The position numbers were made by a program, and so were the translations under genes. From contig NZ_QEHR01000001.1 of the NCBI RefSeq assembly GCF_003095375.1, forward strand, positions 485,541-549,540: a DNA stretch of 64,000 nt, given 5' to 3'. The stretch comes from Marixanthomonas spongiae (GTDB lineage: Bacteria > Bacteroidota > Bacteroidia > Flavobacteriales > Flavobacteriaceae). The notes below the pieces were generated by a model. It did no database searches, was not told the origin of the DNA, and was given only the letters and a program-made list of their open reading frames with translations. This document shows positions 43,361 to 52,297 of the stretch, piece by piece. Within the stretch, counting starts at the first letter, position 1, and every line of letters begins with the position of its first letter.

Positions 43361-43912
43361 TTACTGCCACTCCATCGTCTCCATCAATACCCGGATGTCT
43401 TTACGAAGGTACATCACGGCCGGGTAGATAGAATCGAAATTGGGCTTGGCCTTAAAGTACAACGAGCCCGTGATGAAATGTTTTACGCTGTCGGTCACGT
43501 AAAATTGCGATTGGGTGGCGGCGTTACCGTCTATCATGTAAAACATGCCATACACATTGTTGATGGAGTCAACCCTGGGCTGTTCCAAAATTTTATTGGC
43601 TTTAATAGTATGGTCGTAGGTAAGTTTTTGCGCATCGTACAACAAAGAATCTATACTGTGGTTTTTAACCGATTGATAAGTAAGGTAGATAGTGGCATTC
43701 ATTGCAGGATAATCAATGTCCAAATTACAGCCGTGATCGGTATTTAAAGTGGCATTAGCATTCATATTAAACGAATAAGGGCAGTCTACATCCACTTTTT
43801 TATAGGTGTTCTCTGGGTACTCCAACCTAAGTTTGGCGGCTGGTTTTACCACAACTTCTTCATTACAGGCCAAAATAAAAAAGCAAAGAAATACAACTGT
43901 TAAAAACCTCAT
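43361..43912 (-). CDS. gldD: Gliding motility lipoprotein GldD
   Basis: A 183-residue lipoprotein with lipobox FLCFFILAC (Cys16). LRLEYPENTYKKVDVDCPYSF and the late YPAVMYLRKDIRVLMETMEW match GldD of gliding Flavobacteriia. GldD is required for gliding and was found with the type IX system genes. It overlaps gldE by 4 nt in the conserved order ssb-gldE-gldD. Confidence 0.95.
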   Translation of the reverse strand: MRFLTVVFLCFFILACNEEVVVKPAAKLRLEYPENTYKKVDVDCPYSFNMNANATLNTDHGCNLDIDYPAMNATIYLTYQSVKNHSIDSLLYDAQKLTYDHTIKANKILEQPRVDSINNVYGMFYMIDGNAATQSQFYVTDSVKHFITGSLYFKAKPNFDSIYPAVMYLRKDIRVLMETMEWQ

Positions 43913-45243
43913 ATATTGATGGAAAGTTTAATTTGTTTAATGCGTTTGTTATCGAACGCTTCAATAGTAAACGAATAGTGGTGGAAGGTTATTATTTCGT
44001 TTTTCTTCGGAAAACCTTTTGAAATTTCCAGCAAGAATCCGGCCAACGTTTCGGCCTCGCCCTTTTGGGTTTCAAAAACCTGCGGATCTTCCAGACCAAT
44101 TACCTTATAAAAGTCCTTTAAAGGCGTTTTCCCTTCAAAAACATAGTTGTTTTCGTCCAATTTTGAAAAAACGAGGTCTTCATCATCAAATTCGTCGCTT
44201 ATCTCGCCTACAATTTCCTCAATGATGTCTTCTAACGAAATCAATCCACTAGTGCCGCCATATTCGTCCACCACAATGGCCAAGTGCATTTTCATTTCCT
44301 TGAATTCATTTAAAAGATCGTCCAGCTTTTTGTTCTCCGGCACAAAATAAGGTTCCCGTTTCAAGGTTTTCCAATCGAGTGTTTTTCGGTCAATGTACGG
44401 CATGAGATCTTTTACATATAAAATTCCGGTAATATTGTCGATATTATCTTTAAAAACCGGGATGCGCGAATAGCCGTTTTCCATTATGTGCGGCATAATG
44501 TCTTTATAGGACAGCTCTTCGCTAAGGGCAAAAATGTCCATACGCGGTTTCATTACCTGTTTGGTATCGGTGTTGCCAAAGGTTACGATACCTTTGAGTA
44601 TTTTCTGTTCTTCGTGGGTGGTTTCTTCTTCATCGGTAAGCTCCAACGCCTGTGAAAGCTGGTCCACGCCAATGTTCACTTTTTGTTTGCCAAAGCGGTT
44701 GTGCATGTACAGCGTCGTGCTGCGCATAGGCAAGCTCAGTGGCGAAAAGAGTTTATCGAGCACCTGAAGTGGATAGGCCATAAATAAGGAAAAGCCCACT
44801 TTGTTACGGCTGGCATAAATTTTCGGCAAGATTTCGCCAAACAACAAGATTAAAAAGGTGGCTACCCCAATTTTTAAGACCAACAATAAACTGAGCTGGA
44901 AAAAGTACAGATTTATGGTATAATCTATACTACTGAACCACGCATCGCTCAACGACTCAAACAGTAAAACAATGGCAATGTTTATGAGGTTATTGGCTAT
45001 CAATATGGTGGCCAGCAGCTTTTTGGGCCTATCCAGCAACCGCTGTACGATTTCCAGTTTTTTGGAAGCCGCATTGTCATCGCCTGTATCAAAATCGGTT
45101 GGGGCAAGGGAAAAGAAAGCGACTTCGGCCCCAGAAATCAAAGCCGAGCAAAGCAACAGCACTACCAGCATGAGTATGCCGGGGATTTCGGTATAGCTAA
45201 GCAATGCAATAAATAAACTCGGAGGTTCCGGATCCAAAATCAA
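43909..45243 (-). CDS. gldE: Gliding motility-associated protein GldE
   Basis: A 444-residue CNNM/hemolysin-C-like membrane protein. Four N-terminal helices (about 15-185) form the DUF21 domain, a pair of CBS domains follows (about 205-330, GYSRIPVFKDNIDNITG and VVDEYGGTSGLI), then a CorC_HlyC domain. Homologues of the family transport magnesium or cobalt; GldE is known from gliding studies next to GldD. The start lies 37 nt after ssb. Confidence 0.92.
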   Translation of the reverse strand: MILDPEPPSLFIALLSYTEIPGILMLVVLLLCSALISGAEVAFFSLAPTDFDTGDDNAASKKLEIVQRLLDRPKKLLATILIANNLINIAIVLLFESLSDAWFSSIDYTINLYFFQLSLLLVLKIGVATFLILLFGEILPKIYASRNKVGFSLFMAYPLQVLDKLFSPLSLPMRSTTLYMHNRFGKQKVNIGVDQLSQALELTDEEETTHEEQKILKGIVTFGNTDTKQVMKPRMDIFALSEELSYKDIMPHIMENGYSRIPVFKDNIDNITGILYVKDLMPYIDRKTLDWKTLKREPYFVPENKKLDDLLNEFKEMKMHLAIVVDEYGGTSGLISLEDIIEEIVGEISDEFDDEDLVFSKLDENNYVFEGKTPLKDFYKVIGLEDPQVFETQKGEAETLAGFLLEISKGFPKKNEIITFHHYSFTIEAFDNKRIKQIKLSINI

Positions 45244-45279
45244 AGGTTAGGTTATACGTTGCGGTGTTTACAGCATGGT

Positions 45280-45753
45280 TTAAAACGGTAGGTCGTCCTC
45301 TTCTTCCCCACTGGGTTCTTGTGCTTTTGGAGCTTGGGCTTGGTTTTGTTGACCGCTGTTCTGGTTGTTTGGTGTACCTGTGGCTTTTTGTGGCGCAGGC
45401 CCCTTCCCCGATTCGTTTTTTGGCGTTAAAAACTTAAAATCGGTACATTGTATCTCGGTACTATAGCGGTCGTTACCGCTGTCGTCCTGCCATTTTCGGG
45501 TCCTGATGCGGCCTTCAATGTAAACTTTATCCCCTTTTTTTAAGTATTTTTCGCAAATTTCTGCCCCTTTGTTGCGCACCACGATGTTGTGCCACTCGGT
45601 ATTGTTTATCCGTTCGCCGGTGGTGCGGTTGGTGTAACTTTCGTCCGTTGCAATTGGGAAACGCCCTATGCATCCGTTATTATCAAAATAGTGCATTTTC
45701 ACTTCATCACCCAGATGCCCGATAAGCATCACTTTATTCAATGTTGCGCTCAT
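45280..45753 (-). CDS. ssb: Single-stranded DNA-binding protein
   Basis: A 157-residue SSB with an OB-fold core (NKVMLIGHLGDEVK to DFKFL, about 1-105), then a Gln/Pro/Ala-rich linker and the acidic tip EEEDDLPF that recruits repair proteins. It has a -7 box upstream and probably leads the gldE-gldD transcript. Confidence 0.96.
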   Translation of the reverse strand: MSATLNKVMLIGHLGDEVKMHYFDNNGCIGRFPIATDESYTNRTTGERINNTEWHNIVVRNKGAEICEKYLKKGDKVYIEGRIRTRKWQDDSGNDRYSTEIQCTDFKFLTPKNESGKGPAPQKATGTPNNQNSGQQNQAQAPKAQEPSGEEEDDLPF

Positions 45754-45771
45754 AATTATCGTATTAATTTA

Positions 45772-45779
45772 CAAAGGTA
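45772..45779 (-). promoter_or_regulatory. -7 box of ssb-gldE-gldD
   Basis: CAAAGGTA on the plus strand reads TACCTTTG on the minus strand, fitting TAnnTTTG, 19 nt before the ssb ATG in the 53-nt gap after mutY. Confidence 0.5.
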
Positions 45780-45806
45780 TATATAGTTTTAAAGATAGCG
45801 AATTTT

Positions 45807-46874
45807 TCAGTTTTTAAAAACCGAAAAGTCCGAAATAAAATTCTGGAGCAGCACCGGTACGGGATAGTTTTGTATTTCAGAAAAAGGGATCCCCGTGTTT
45901 TGTATTTCAGAAACCGCTACGATCCAAAACCGTGCAAAAAGGTGTTGGTGCGACAGTTTATGAACCACGGATGTTTCATTATATAATACCATGTCTTCAA
46001 TGTTCACTTCTTCTGAAAAAAGCTTGAACCCTTCCAGTTTTTTCAGTTCCTTTTCTGAAACTTCTTTCCCGCTTTCAATTAAAGGAAACTCATACAACTG
46101 TTGCCAAATCCCTTTGCCGGTTCGTTGGTTAAGGAGGGTTCTTTTGCCTTCTGAAAGCACTACCATATAATTAAAGTAGCGTTTCTTGACTTTGCGCTTT
46201 TTAAGCTTTACCGGTAAAGCCGAAACCAGGTTTTTTTTATACGCTTCGCAACGGTTGTTGAAAATACAGGCCTCACAATTGGGGTTTCGCGGCACACAAT
46301 AACGGGCGCCAAACTCCATAAGTGCCTGGTTATAGGTTCCCGGTTGCTCCGCATCGATTAATTGTTGTGCCAATTGCTTGAATTCTTTTTTCCCGGCGGT
46401 GCTGTTTATTGGCGTTTCAACACCAAAAACCCGGGAAAGCACGCGATAGACGTTGCCGTCAACAACCGCTTGAGGTTCATTGTAACAAATAGAAGCAATG
46501 GCACTGGCGGTGTAATCCCCGACGCCCTTCAGGTTTAAGAGGTCTTTATAATTTGAGGGGAACTCCCCTTTTAATGTTTCTGAAATATAGTGTGCCGCCG
46601 CGTGAAGGTTCCTGGCGCGGGAATAATAGCCCAGTCCTTGCCATAGTTTGAGCACGGTTTTCTGTGGCGCTTCGGCGAGGTGGAAAACCGTAGGAAACGC
46701 ATCGACAAATTTTAAATAATAGGGCAATCCTTGCTCAACACGGGTTTGTTGCAACATTATTTCGCTGAGCCATATGCGGTAGGGGTCCTTGGTTTTTCGC
46801 CATGGTAATTCCCGTTTGTTTTCTAAATACCACGTTATTAGTTTGTTACGAAAAAAAGTTGTATTTTCTGGCAT
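45807..46874 (-). CDS. mutY: A/G-specific adenine glycosylase
   Basis: A 355-residue base-excision repair enzyme removing adenine paired with 8-oxoguanine. PWRKTKDPYRIWLSEIMLQQTR is the conserved start, LKGVGDYTASAIASI the helix-hairpin-helix with the catalytic region, and CVPRNPNCEACIFNNRC the 4Fe-4S cluster. A NUDIX-like C-terminal domain (about 225-350) recognises 8-oxoguanine. mutY precedes ssb and gldE as in other gliding flavobacteria. Confidence 0.96.
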   Translation of the reverse strand: MPENTTFFRNKLITWYLENKRELPWRKTKDPYRIWLSEIMLQQTRVEQGLPYYLKFVDAFPTVFHLAEAPQKTVLKLWQGLGYYSRARNLHAAAHYISETLKGEFPSNYKDLLNLKGVGDYTASAIASICYNEPQAVVDGNVYRVLSRVFGVETPINSTAGKKEFKQLAQQLIDAEQPGTYNQALMEFGARYCVPRNPNCEACIFNNRCEAYKKNLVSALPVKLKKRKVKKRYFNYMVVLSEGKRTLLNQRTGKGIWQQLYEFPLIESGKEVSEKELKKLEGFKLFSEEVNIEDMVLYNETSVVHKLSHQHLFARFWIVAVSEIQNTGIPFSEIQNYPVPVLLQNFISDFSVFKN

Positions 46875-46944
46875 TGGGCAAAAATAGGCTTTATCTGTTT
46901 ATATTTTAAATGATTAAGGTTTGAGTATTTGATTTTAAAATTGT

Positions 46945-46952
46945 TATATTTG
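46945..46952 (+). promoter_or_regulatory. -7 box of the HU gene
   Basis: TATATTTG fits TAnnTTTG, 39 nt before the ATG, in the divergent gap with mutY. Confidence 0.55.
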
Positions 46953-46991
46953 CCCTTTTGAAAAAAATAACCCTAAATAAAATTTATAATA

Positions 46992-47282
46992 ATGACGAAA
47001 GCAGATATTGTAGCGAAAATCTCAGAAAAGGAAGGAATGGAAAAAGCTGACGTACAGGCAGTAATCGAGACTTTTATGAGTGAAGTAAAAAACACCTTAG
47101 AAGGTGGGGACAATGTATATTTAAGAGGTTTTGGAAGCTTTATCATCAAGAAAAGAGCCGAAAAAACAGGAAGAAACATCTCTAAAAACACGACCATCAA
47201 GATTCCCGCACACAACATTCCCGCTTTTAAACCAGCAAAAGTATTTGTAGAAGGTGTAAAAACCAACGTGGAAGTAAAATAA
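46992..47282 (+). CDS. HU/IHF-family DNA-binding protein
   Basis: A 96-residue DNA-bending protein. MTKADIVAKISEKEGMEKAD is the typical start, GGDNVYLRGFGSFIIKKRA the beta arms, and NPKT-like IPAHNIPAFKPAKVF the wing. It compacts the chromosome. The small basic ORF follows 25 nt later. Confidence 0.95.
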   Translation: MTKADIVAKISEKEGMEKADVQAVIETFMSEVKNTLEGGDNVYLRGFGSFIIKKRAEKTGRNISKNTTIKIPAHNIPAFKPAKVFVEGVKTNVEVK

Positions 47283-47307
47283 TAATAACACTAAAAACGA
47301 GCGTAAT

Positions 47308-47400
47308 ATGCCAAGTGGTAAAAAAAGAAAAAGACATAAAGTAGCGACACACAAGCGCAAGAAAAGAAGACGCGCTAATCGCCACAAAAAGAAAAAGTAG
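47308..47400 (+). CDS. 30-residue very basic conserved protein, possible ribosomal protein
   Basis: A short ORF coding MPSGKKRKRHKVATHKRKKR and a further Arg/Lys/His-rich end. About two thirds of its residues are basic. I recall the same peptide upstream of rng in many flavobacteria, where it has been linked to the Bacteroidota ribosome (I believe as bL38); I cannot confirm the name here. The HU gene precedes it, RNase G follows, and its stop codon lies in its terminator stem. Confidence 0.8.
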   Translation: MPSGKKRKRHKVATHKRKKRRRANRHKKKK

Positions 47401-47417
47401 TTTCTAACTACTTTTTT
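47395..47417 (+). terminator. Terminator overlapping the stop codon of the basic ORF
   Basis: AAGTAGTT / AACTACTT with a 3-nt loop then five or more T. The TAG stop is part of the 5' arm. Confidence 0.8.
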
Positions 47418-47544
47418 CGTTTAAAAGCACTTCGTTTGGGCTTCTTGTGCTTACAGGAAGCAAAAGCGGACTAAAGAAATTTAAAACGTTCTTTGAAAAT
47501 GAAATCACCCTGTTTCTTTTCTTAAATAAGTGATTTCGACGGGT

Positions 47545-47624
47545 TATCCTGAACACAGCAATTTCAGGATACAAAAAAACCTGTTATAAAATATTGTATA
47601 ATCCATCCCGATAAAATATCGGGA
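47545..47624. repeat. Two palindromes in the rng leader
   Basis: TATCCTGAA / TTCAGGATA (47545-47571) and TCCCGATA / TATCGGGA (47606-47624). Both resemble palindromes I know as dispersed in Flavobacteriia intergenic DNA. The second ends 17 nt before the GTG start of RNase G and could influence its expression. Confidence 0.5.
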
Positions 47625-47640
47625 CAAAAATCATGTACAA

Positions 47641-49182
47641 GTGAGCTACGAATTATTTATTAGATCCAGTTCACAAGAAGTTGATTTTGCCCTTTTAAAA
47701 GATGGAAAACTATTAGAATTACATAAAGAGGAAGAAGACAACAAGTTTTCGGTAGGCGACGTGTTTATCGCCAAAATACGGAAAACCGTTCCCGGTCTTA
47801 ACGCAGCTTTCGTTAACGTAGGCTACGAGAAAGATGCATTTTTGCATTATCACGACTTGGGACCAAAGGTCACTTCGCTTTTAAAATTCGTAAAACGTGT
47901 AAGCACAGGTAAACTTAAAGACTATTCTTTAAAGGATTTCCCTTTTGAAAAAGAGATTGATAAAAACGGCGGCATTAACAATGCGCTTAAAAACAATCAA
48001 TCTATTCTGGTACAAATTGTAAAAGAACCTATATCCACCAAAGGCCCGCGGATAAGCTCTGAGCTTTCCATTGCAGGCCGGTATATAGTATTGGTTCCTT
48101 TTTCGGACCGCGTTTCCATTTCCCAAAAAATAGAAAGCAAAGAAGAAAAAGACAGGCTTAAACGCCTGGTAACCAGTATTAAACCCAAAGGATTTGGCGT
48201 TATTATACGTACTGTAGCAGAAGGCAAAAAAGTAGCAGAACTGGATGGAGATTTACAAAATCTCATGGATCGCTGGACGGCGATGTGCAAAAAGCTACGG
48301 GGAGCGCACCACCCCAGCAAGGTGCTCAGCGAGTTAAACCGGGGAGCGTCGATTATAAGAGATGTGTTCAACGACGAATTTTCGGCGATACACATAGACG
48401 ACGAGACCCTTTACTTGCAAATAAAAGATTATGTGCAGCAAATTGCACCCGACAAAGAGAATATTGTCAAACTGTACGACTCGAAAGTACCGCTTTATGA
48501 AAAGTTTGGTATTGAACGTCAAATTAAAACATCCTTCGGGAAAACTGTTTCCAGTAGTAGAGGAACTTATTTGGTGATCGAACACACGGAGGCCATGCAC
48601 GTAATAGACGTGAACAGCGGCAACCGTAGCAATAAATCGAAAAACCAAGAAGACACTGCCCTGGAAGTTAATTTAATAGCAGCGACCGAAGTGGCCAGGC
48701 AATTGCGCCTACGGGACATGGGAGGCATCATTGTGGTGGATTTCATCGATATGGGACACGCCAAAAACCGCAAAAAGCTCTACGATCATCTTCGCAACGA
48801 AATGAAAAACGATAGGGCCAAGCATAAAATACTGCCCCCAAGTAAGTTTGGGTTGATCCAGATTACCCGCCAGCGGGTTCGTCCAGAGATGAACATTAAA
48901 ACGCGCGAAGATGCGCCCGGCGGTGAAAACGGAGAAATTGAAGCACCCATAGTGGTCGTGAACAAAATTACCGAAGACCTTAAAAAGCTCTTCAACAAAA
49001 ACTATAAAAAGATAACCTTAAACACACATCCTTTTATAGCGGCTTTTTTAATTAAAGGCTTTCCATCTGTGCGAACCAAATGGTTTATGGAGCACAAAAA
49101 ATGGGTAAAAATCCAACCTAGAGACGCTTACACGTATCTGGAATATCATTTTTACGACAAAGACGGAGAAATGATTAAGTAA
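47641..49182 (+). CDS. rng: Ribonuclease G/E
   Basis: A 513-residue endoribonuclease that processes rRNA and decays mRNA. The S1 domain (FSVGDVFIAKIRKTVPGLNAAFVNVGYEKDA) is near the N-terminus, with an RNase H-like catalytic domain after it; Asp residues in HVIDVNSGNR and GGIIVVDFIDM bind magnesium. RNase E's long C-terminal scaffold is absent, as in RNase G. The start is GTG; the ATG eight nt earlier reads only three codons. The Cys pair of the RNase E Zn-link is not obvious. Confidence 0.93.
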   Translation: MSYELFIRSSSQEVDFALLKDGKLLELHKEEEDNKFSVGDVFIAKIRKTVPGLNAAFVNVGYEKDAFLHYHDLGPKVTSLLKFVKRVSTGKLKDYSLKDFPFEKEIDKNGGINNALKNNQSILVQIVKEPISTKGPRISSELSIAGRYIVLVPFSDRVSISQKIESKEEKDRLKRLVTSIKPKGFGVIIRTVAEGKKVAELDGDLQNLMDRWTAMCKKLRGAHHPSKVLSELNRGASIIRDVFNDEFSAIHIDDETLYLQIKDYVQQIAPDKENIVKLYDSKVPLYEKFGIERQIKTSFGKTVSSSRGTYLVIEHTEAMHVIDVNSGNRSNKSKNQEDTALEVNLIAATEVARQLRLRDMGGIIVVDFIDMGHAKNRKKLYDHLRNEMKNDRAKHKILPPSKFGLIQITRQRVRPEMNIKTREDAPGGENGEIEAPIVVVNKITEDLKKLFNKNYKKITLNTHPFIAAFLIKGFPSVRTKWFMEHKKWVKIQPRDAYTYLEYHFYDKDGEMIK

Positions 49183-49193
49183 ATCCAATTGAA

Positions 49194-49228
49194 AACCCTT
49201 TCAAATTTATTTTTGAGAGGGTTTTTTT
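49194..49228 (+). terminator. Terminator of rng
   Basis: AACCCTTTCAAA / TTTGAGAGGGTT with one G-T pair followed by seven T. Confidence 0.85.
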
Positions 49229-49239
49229 ATGCATTGCAC

Positions 49240-49480
49240 TCACCTAACCTTTCCCAGAGGGAGCGGAATTGTTTTATGTTTTTAATTAAAAGTGAGCTAC
49301 TATTTTTAATTGCTACTACTTTAAAAGGTGGGCGTGCATTTTTTTTTCTTAACTTGGAAATCCCACCCTTAACCCCTCCTGAGGGGAGGGGAATCGGTTT
49401 TGCTTTTATTTTTTAAATTCTCAAGTCTCACATCTAATATCTCAATTCTCACAACTCATGTCTAATTCTCCTGAAACTTT
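49240..49480. repeat. Repeat-rich intergenic region between rng and recX
   Basis: The gap holds CCCAGAGGGAGCGG, CCCCTCCTGAGGGGAGGGG (a GC-rich palindrome), and a run of TCTCA/TCTAAT words near 49420-49480. These match types of degenerate repeats I know from flavobacterial intergenic DNA. No gene is visible. Confidence 0.45.
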
Positions 49481-49495
49481 CCTTATTTTTATCCT

Positions 49496-49972
49496 GTGAA
49501 CCCCGTAAAAACATATACCGTAGATGAAGCCACTCGAAAATTAGAGAATTACTGTGCCTATCAAGAGCGTTGCCATAAAGAAGTTCGGCAGAAGTTAAGG
49601 GATATGCGAATGATCCCTGATGCCATTGATCATATTATCCATCATTTGCTGCACCACGATTTTTTAAATGAAACCCGATTTGCGCAAGCCTTTGCCCGCG
49701 GAAAATTCAAGACCAAAAAATGGGGCAAACACAGGATTGTGCGCGAATTGAAGTTTCGGGATATTTCGGCCTATAACATTAAAAAAGCCATGGAAGAAAT
49801 CTCGGAAGCAGAATACTACAAAACCTTTCACGAGCTTGCTGAAAAACGGATGAAGCAATTGGAACGTGAAACCAATCTTCAAAAGAAAAGAAAAAAACTG
49901 GCTGATTACCTACTATACCGAGGCTGGGAAAGCAATTTGGTGTACGAGAAGGTGCGGGAGTTAACTGCATAA
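49496..49972 (+). CDS. recX: Regulatory protein RecX
   Basis: A 158-residue helical protein that modulates RecA filaments. It shows three-helix repeats, with LENYCAYQERCHKEVRQKL, DFLNETRFAQAFARGKF and KLADYLLYRGWESNLVYEKV typical of RecX. The start is GTG, preceded by a poorly defined leader. Confidence 0.9.
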   Translation: MNPVKTYTVDEATRKLENYCAYQERCHKEVRQKLRDMRMIPDAIDHIIHHLLHHDFLNETRFAQAFARGKFKTKKWGKHRIVRELKFRDISAYNIKKAMEEISEAEYYKTFHELAEKRMKQLERETNLQKKRKKLADYLLYRGWESNLVYEKVRELTA

Positions 49973-49973
49973 A

Positions 49974-50002
49974 AAAACCGAAAGTCCATGCTTCCGGTTT
50001 TT
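49974..50002. terminator. Bidirectional terminator between recX and a lipoprotein gene
   Basis: AAAACCGAAAG / CTTCCGGTTTT with one mismatch and a 6-nt loop; T-rich on both strands. Confidence 0.8.
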
Positions 50003-50022
50003 AATTAGCTGTACGGTAAAAA

Positions 50023-50625
50023 TTATCCTAAATCATCGACATCCAATTCATCAATAGCGTCCCAAGTTTCGTCTAAGTCCATATTGGTACCGCTGGCTTT
50101 TATGTAAAAACGGCCGTCTTCCATTAATTGTATGTTACTGTTGTTGTCGTTCTTTTTGTATTCTTCAATGGCCTTGTTGCCGTCTTTTTTTACGGTCCTA
50201 CGGGTTTTGTATTCCGTCTCTTCTTCAAAATCCTGCGAAAAGAGCATGCGCATCCCGGCCGTGGCGGCAGCGCCCATTTGGCCTGCACCATCGATAATTT
50301 GGAACTCAAATTTTTTAGATTTATCTTCATTGGCATACGTTGCTTCTATCGAGGCAATTTTCATATACGAAGCCTGTCCTGCTTTGTACGCAATGCGTTT
50401 CATGCCGTTTACCTCATCGGGCAGCCAATCTTTGAAATCTTCATTGGTAAGGGGCTCCATTTTTTGAAGTTCTTTAATATCGTCCCCCATTTTATTCATT
50501 TCCTTTACTGCATTGGTAGTATTGGAAACAGTTTCACGGGTTTCCTTTATCTTTTTTGAAACGGGGTTGTCTTTGCAACCAAAAAATAGTGTTAATGCAA
50601 ATATTCCTAAGAGTAGTTTTTTCAT
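50023..50625 (-). CDS. Putative lipoprotein, transmembrane-free, acidic
   Basis: A 200-residue protein with lipobox LTLFFGC (Cys17) and a coiled-coil-prone KKIKETRETVSNTTNAVKEM segment. The rest contains WLPDEVNGMKR and a C-terminal acidic WDAIDELDVDDLG. It appears in many Flavobacteriaceae; no function is known. Confidence 0.78.
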   Translation of the reverse strand: MKKLLLGIFALTLFFGCKDNPVSKKIKETRETVSNTTNAVKEMNKMGDDIKELQKMEPLTNEDFKDWLPDEVNGMKRIAYKAGQASYMKIASIEATYANEDKSKKFEFQIIDGAGQMGAAATAGMRMLFSQDFEEETEYKTRRTVKKDGNKAIEEYKKNDNNSNIQLMEDGRFYIKASGTNMDLDETWDAIDELDVDDLG

Positions 50626-50710
50626 AATATTGAAATTTTAAGTTGTGTTTTGGTAGTTTATTTATAGTGCTAATATACTAAAAGCCAAGGATTTTGAGCT
50701 ATAGTCGACA

Positions 50711-51310
50711 TTATTTTTCACTTATAGCCTCCCCTGAAACTTCAAAAGGTTTTTCAGGAAAACCGTAGAGCACCAGCTGTTTATCGGTTACTTTTTTAAT
50801 GGGTATTGAGCCTAACCTTCTATCATTTCTGTAAATGGAGAGAAAATAAGTGTTGTTTATGTTTTCCAATCGGGTATCCGGACCTTTTATTTGTTCAGTT
50901 TTTCCAAAATTTGTTGTCAAGGTTCTTCCTTTATATTCTATTTCAAAGTTCATTTTTTCAATTGCTGTTTTTGGCAGGACAGTCTTGGTAGGCAAGAGCC
51001 TAACAAAGTCTATAGAGTCTGCTAACCTATCTGGAGCTAACCTAAACCTGTTCTTGTCAACAAACCTAAACACACCTATGGATGTGGTATCAACATCGAT
51101 TCTATTATCGTTTATTTTATAAGGGGTCGCTGAAAACCGTTCCTTAAAATCGTAGTGCGTTAAGCTGTCTTTGGTAAATTGCATAACGTGCATATTGAGA
51201 AATGAATTTTTATTGTCTTTTTTGGCCATTATCCACGTTCCTTCTATAGATTGCCCACAAGAGACCAGCGTACTGAAGAGTAAACATCCAAAAAAGAATA
51301 CAGTTTTCAT
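50711..51310 (-). CDS. Putative lipoprotein, lipocalin-like
   Basis: A 199-residue protein with lipobox LLFSTLVSC (Cys19). SIEGTWIMAKKD after the Cys resembles the first strand of lipocalin-like domains, and the remainder is beta-rich. No specific family can be named. The neighbouring 50023 gene is 85 nt downstream. Confidence 0.75.
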   Translation of the reverse strand: MKTVFFFGCLLFSTLVSCGQSIEGTWIMAKKDNKNSFLNMHVMQFTKDSLTHYDFKERFSATPYKINDNRIDVDTTSIGVFRFVDKNRFRLAPDRLADSIDFVRLLPTKTVLPKTAIEKMNFEIEYKGRTLTTNFGKTEQIKGPDTRLENINNTYFLSIYRNDRRLGSIPIKKVTDKQLVLYGFPEKPFEVSGEAISEK

Positions 51311-51489
51311 AATATAGAGTAAATTTTAATTTTTAACATTTTATAACCCTCGGCAACACTTTTGTTCACTTTACTAAAATGAATACATCAAGTACATTTC
51401 AAAAATATACTCAGCCATTGTAAAGCACTATTAATTATGTAACAAAAGGTGTTGCTTATGTAACTTGACCCTTTCTTTTTAAATAAAAA

Positions 51490-51523
51490 CCCTATGCCAG
51501 CTCTTTGTGGAATTGGCATAGGG
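51490..51523 (-). terminator. Strong terminator after the OmpX-like gene
   Basis: CCCTATGCCA / TGGCATAGGG, ten perfect pairs, followed on the minus strand by TTTTTATTT. It lies about 260 nt after the stop of the barrel gene. The gap shows no intact gene; one frame reads VPDYFKNKFDPSLWPP then stop, which may be chance. Confidence 0.7.
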
Positions 51524-51784
51524 CACATTTATTAACAAGCATAAAGTTCGCTTAAGTAATTTTAAGGAGGCCACAAGCTCGGGTCGAATTTATTTTTAAA
51601 ATAGTCAGGTACAACAAAAATTTAAGATCCCCCCAAGTGTCGGAGTTTGAAGACCCAAAACCTGCTTTTTAATGGTTACATTTCAATGACTAATAACAAT
51701 AAGCTGTCATTATCAACATTTTTAAATGCTTGCTATCTTTGGGTCAACAGCTTTTTGTCATATTTTAATCGGTCACGAATGATT

Positions 51785-52297
51785 TTATATATTGAATTTC
51801 ACACCAGCTGCCAATACGAGTTGCCCGCCATCGATAATAACGTACTTTAATTCGGCAAAGGGCATAATGTTGCTGCCTAAATCCATATTGGCACCGGCAC
51901 CGAGGTTAAGGCCAAATCTTCCGTCTGAACTATCCACGCTATAACCAAAATCACCATAATCAATATCTGCATCTATGCTAACATTAGTGTAGTTAAGACC
52001 TCCCAGTCCGTAAAGATGGAACCCTTCATCTTGAATAAAGTAATAGTTTACGTTTCCATTTATCTCCCACCAGTTTACTTTAATAGGCCCTTCTTCTTTA
52101 GGGAAGTAGTAAATAAAACTTGGTGAAATACTAAGGTTGTCCAGCACGCCAAATTCGGCATTGGCACCAATACCCAGGTTTTCGATTTCTGTTCCGTAGG
52201 CAAGCTCAGCGCCAATACGGGTATCGATTTGCGCTTGCGAAACGACTAAGCCTGCAAAAAATAAAAATGCTGTGAAAATTAATTTTTTTGTTTTCAT
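51785..52297 (-). CDS. Outer membrane beta-barrel protein (OmpX-like)
   Basis: A 170-residue protein with a signal peptide ending at SQAQ, using the ATG of MKTKKLIFTAFLFFAGLVVS. Alternating hydrophobic strands (RIGAELAYGTEIENLGIGAN, LNLGAGANMDL) and a terminal aromatic/hydrophobic residue (VKFNI) fit an eight-stranded barrel. The role may be adhesion or membrane structure. Confidence 0.82.
   Translation of the reverse strand: MKTKKLIFTAFLFFAGLVVSQAQIDTRIGAELAYGTEIENLGIGANAEFGVLDNLSISPSFIYYFPKEEGPIKVNWWEINGNVNYYFIQDEGFHLYGLGGLNYTNVSIDADIDYGDFGYSVDSSDGRFGLNLGAGANMDLGSNIMPFAELKYVIIDGGQLVLAAGVKFNI

Noticed and set aside
49496..49972. Start of recX at a later Met
   Set aside because: The first Met in frame would remove the conserved N-terminal helix, so the GTG start was kept.
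51524..51784. Small bacteriocin-like or other gene between the OmpX-like gene and its terminator
   Set aside because: One frame ends VPDYFKNKFDPSLWPP, but upstream codons contain stops and no start fits. The evidence is too thin to call a gene.
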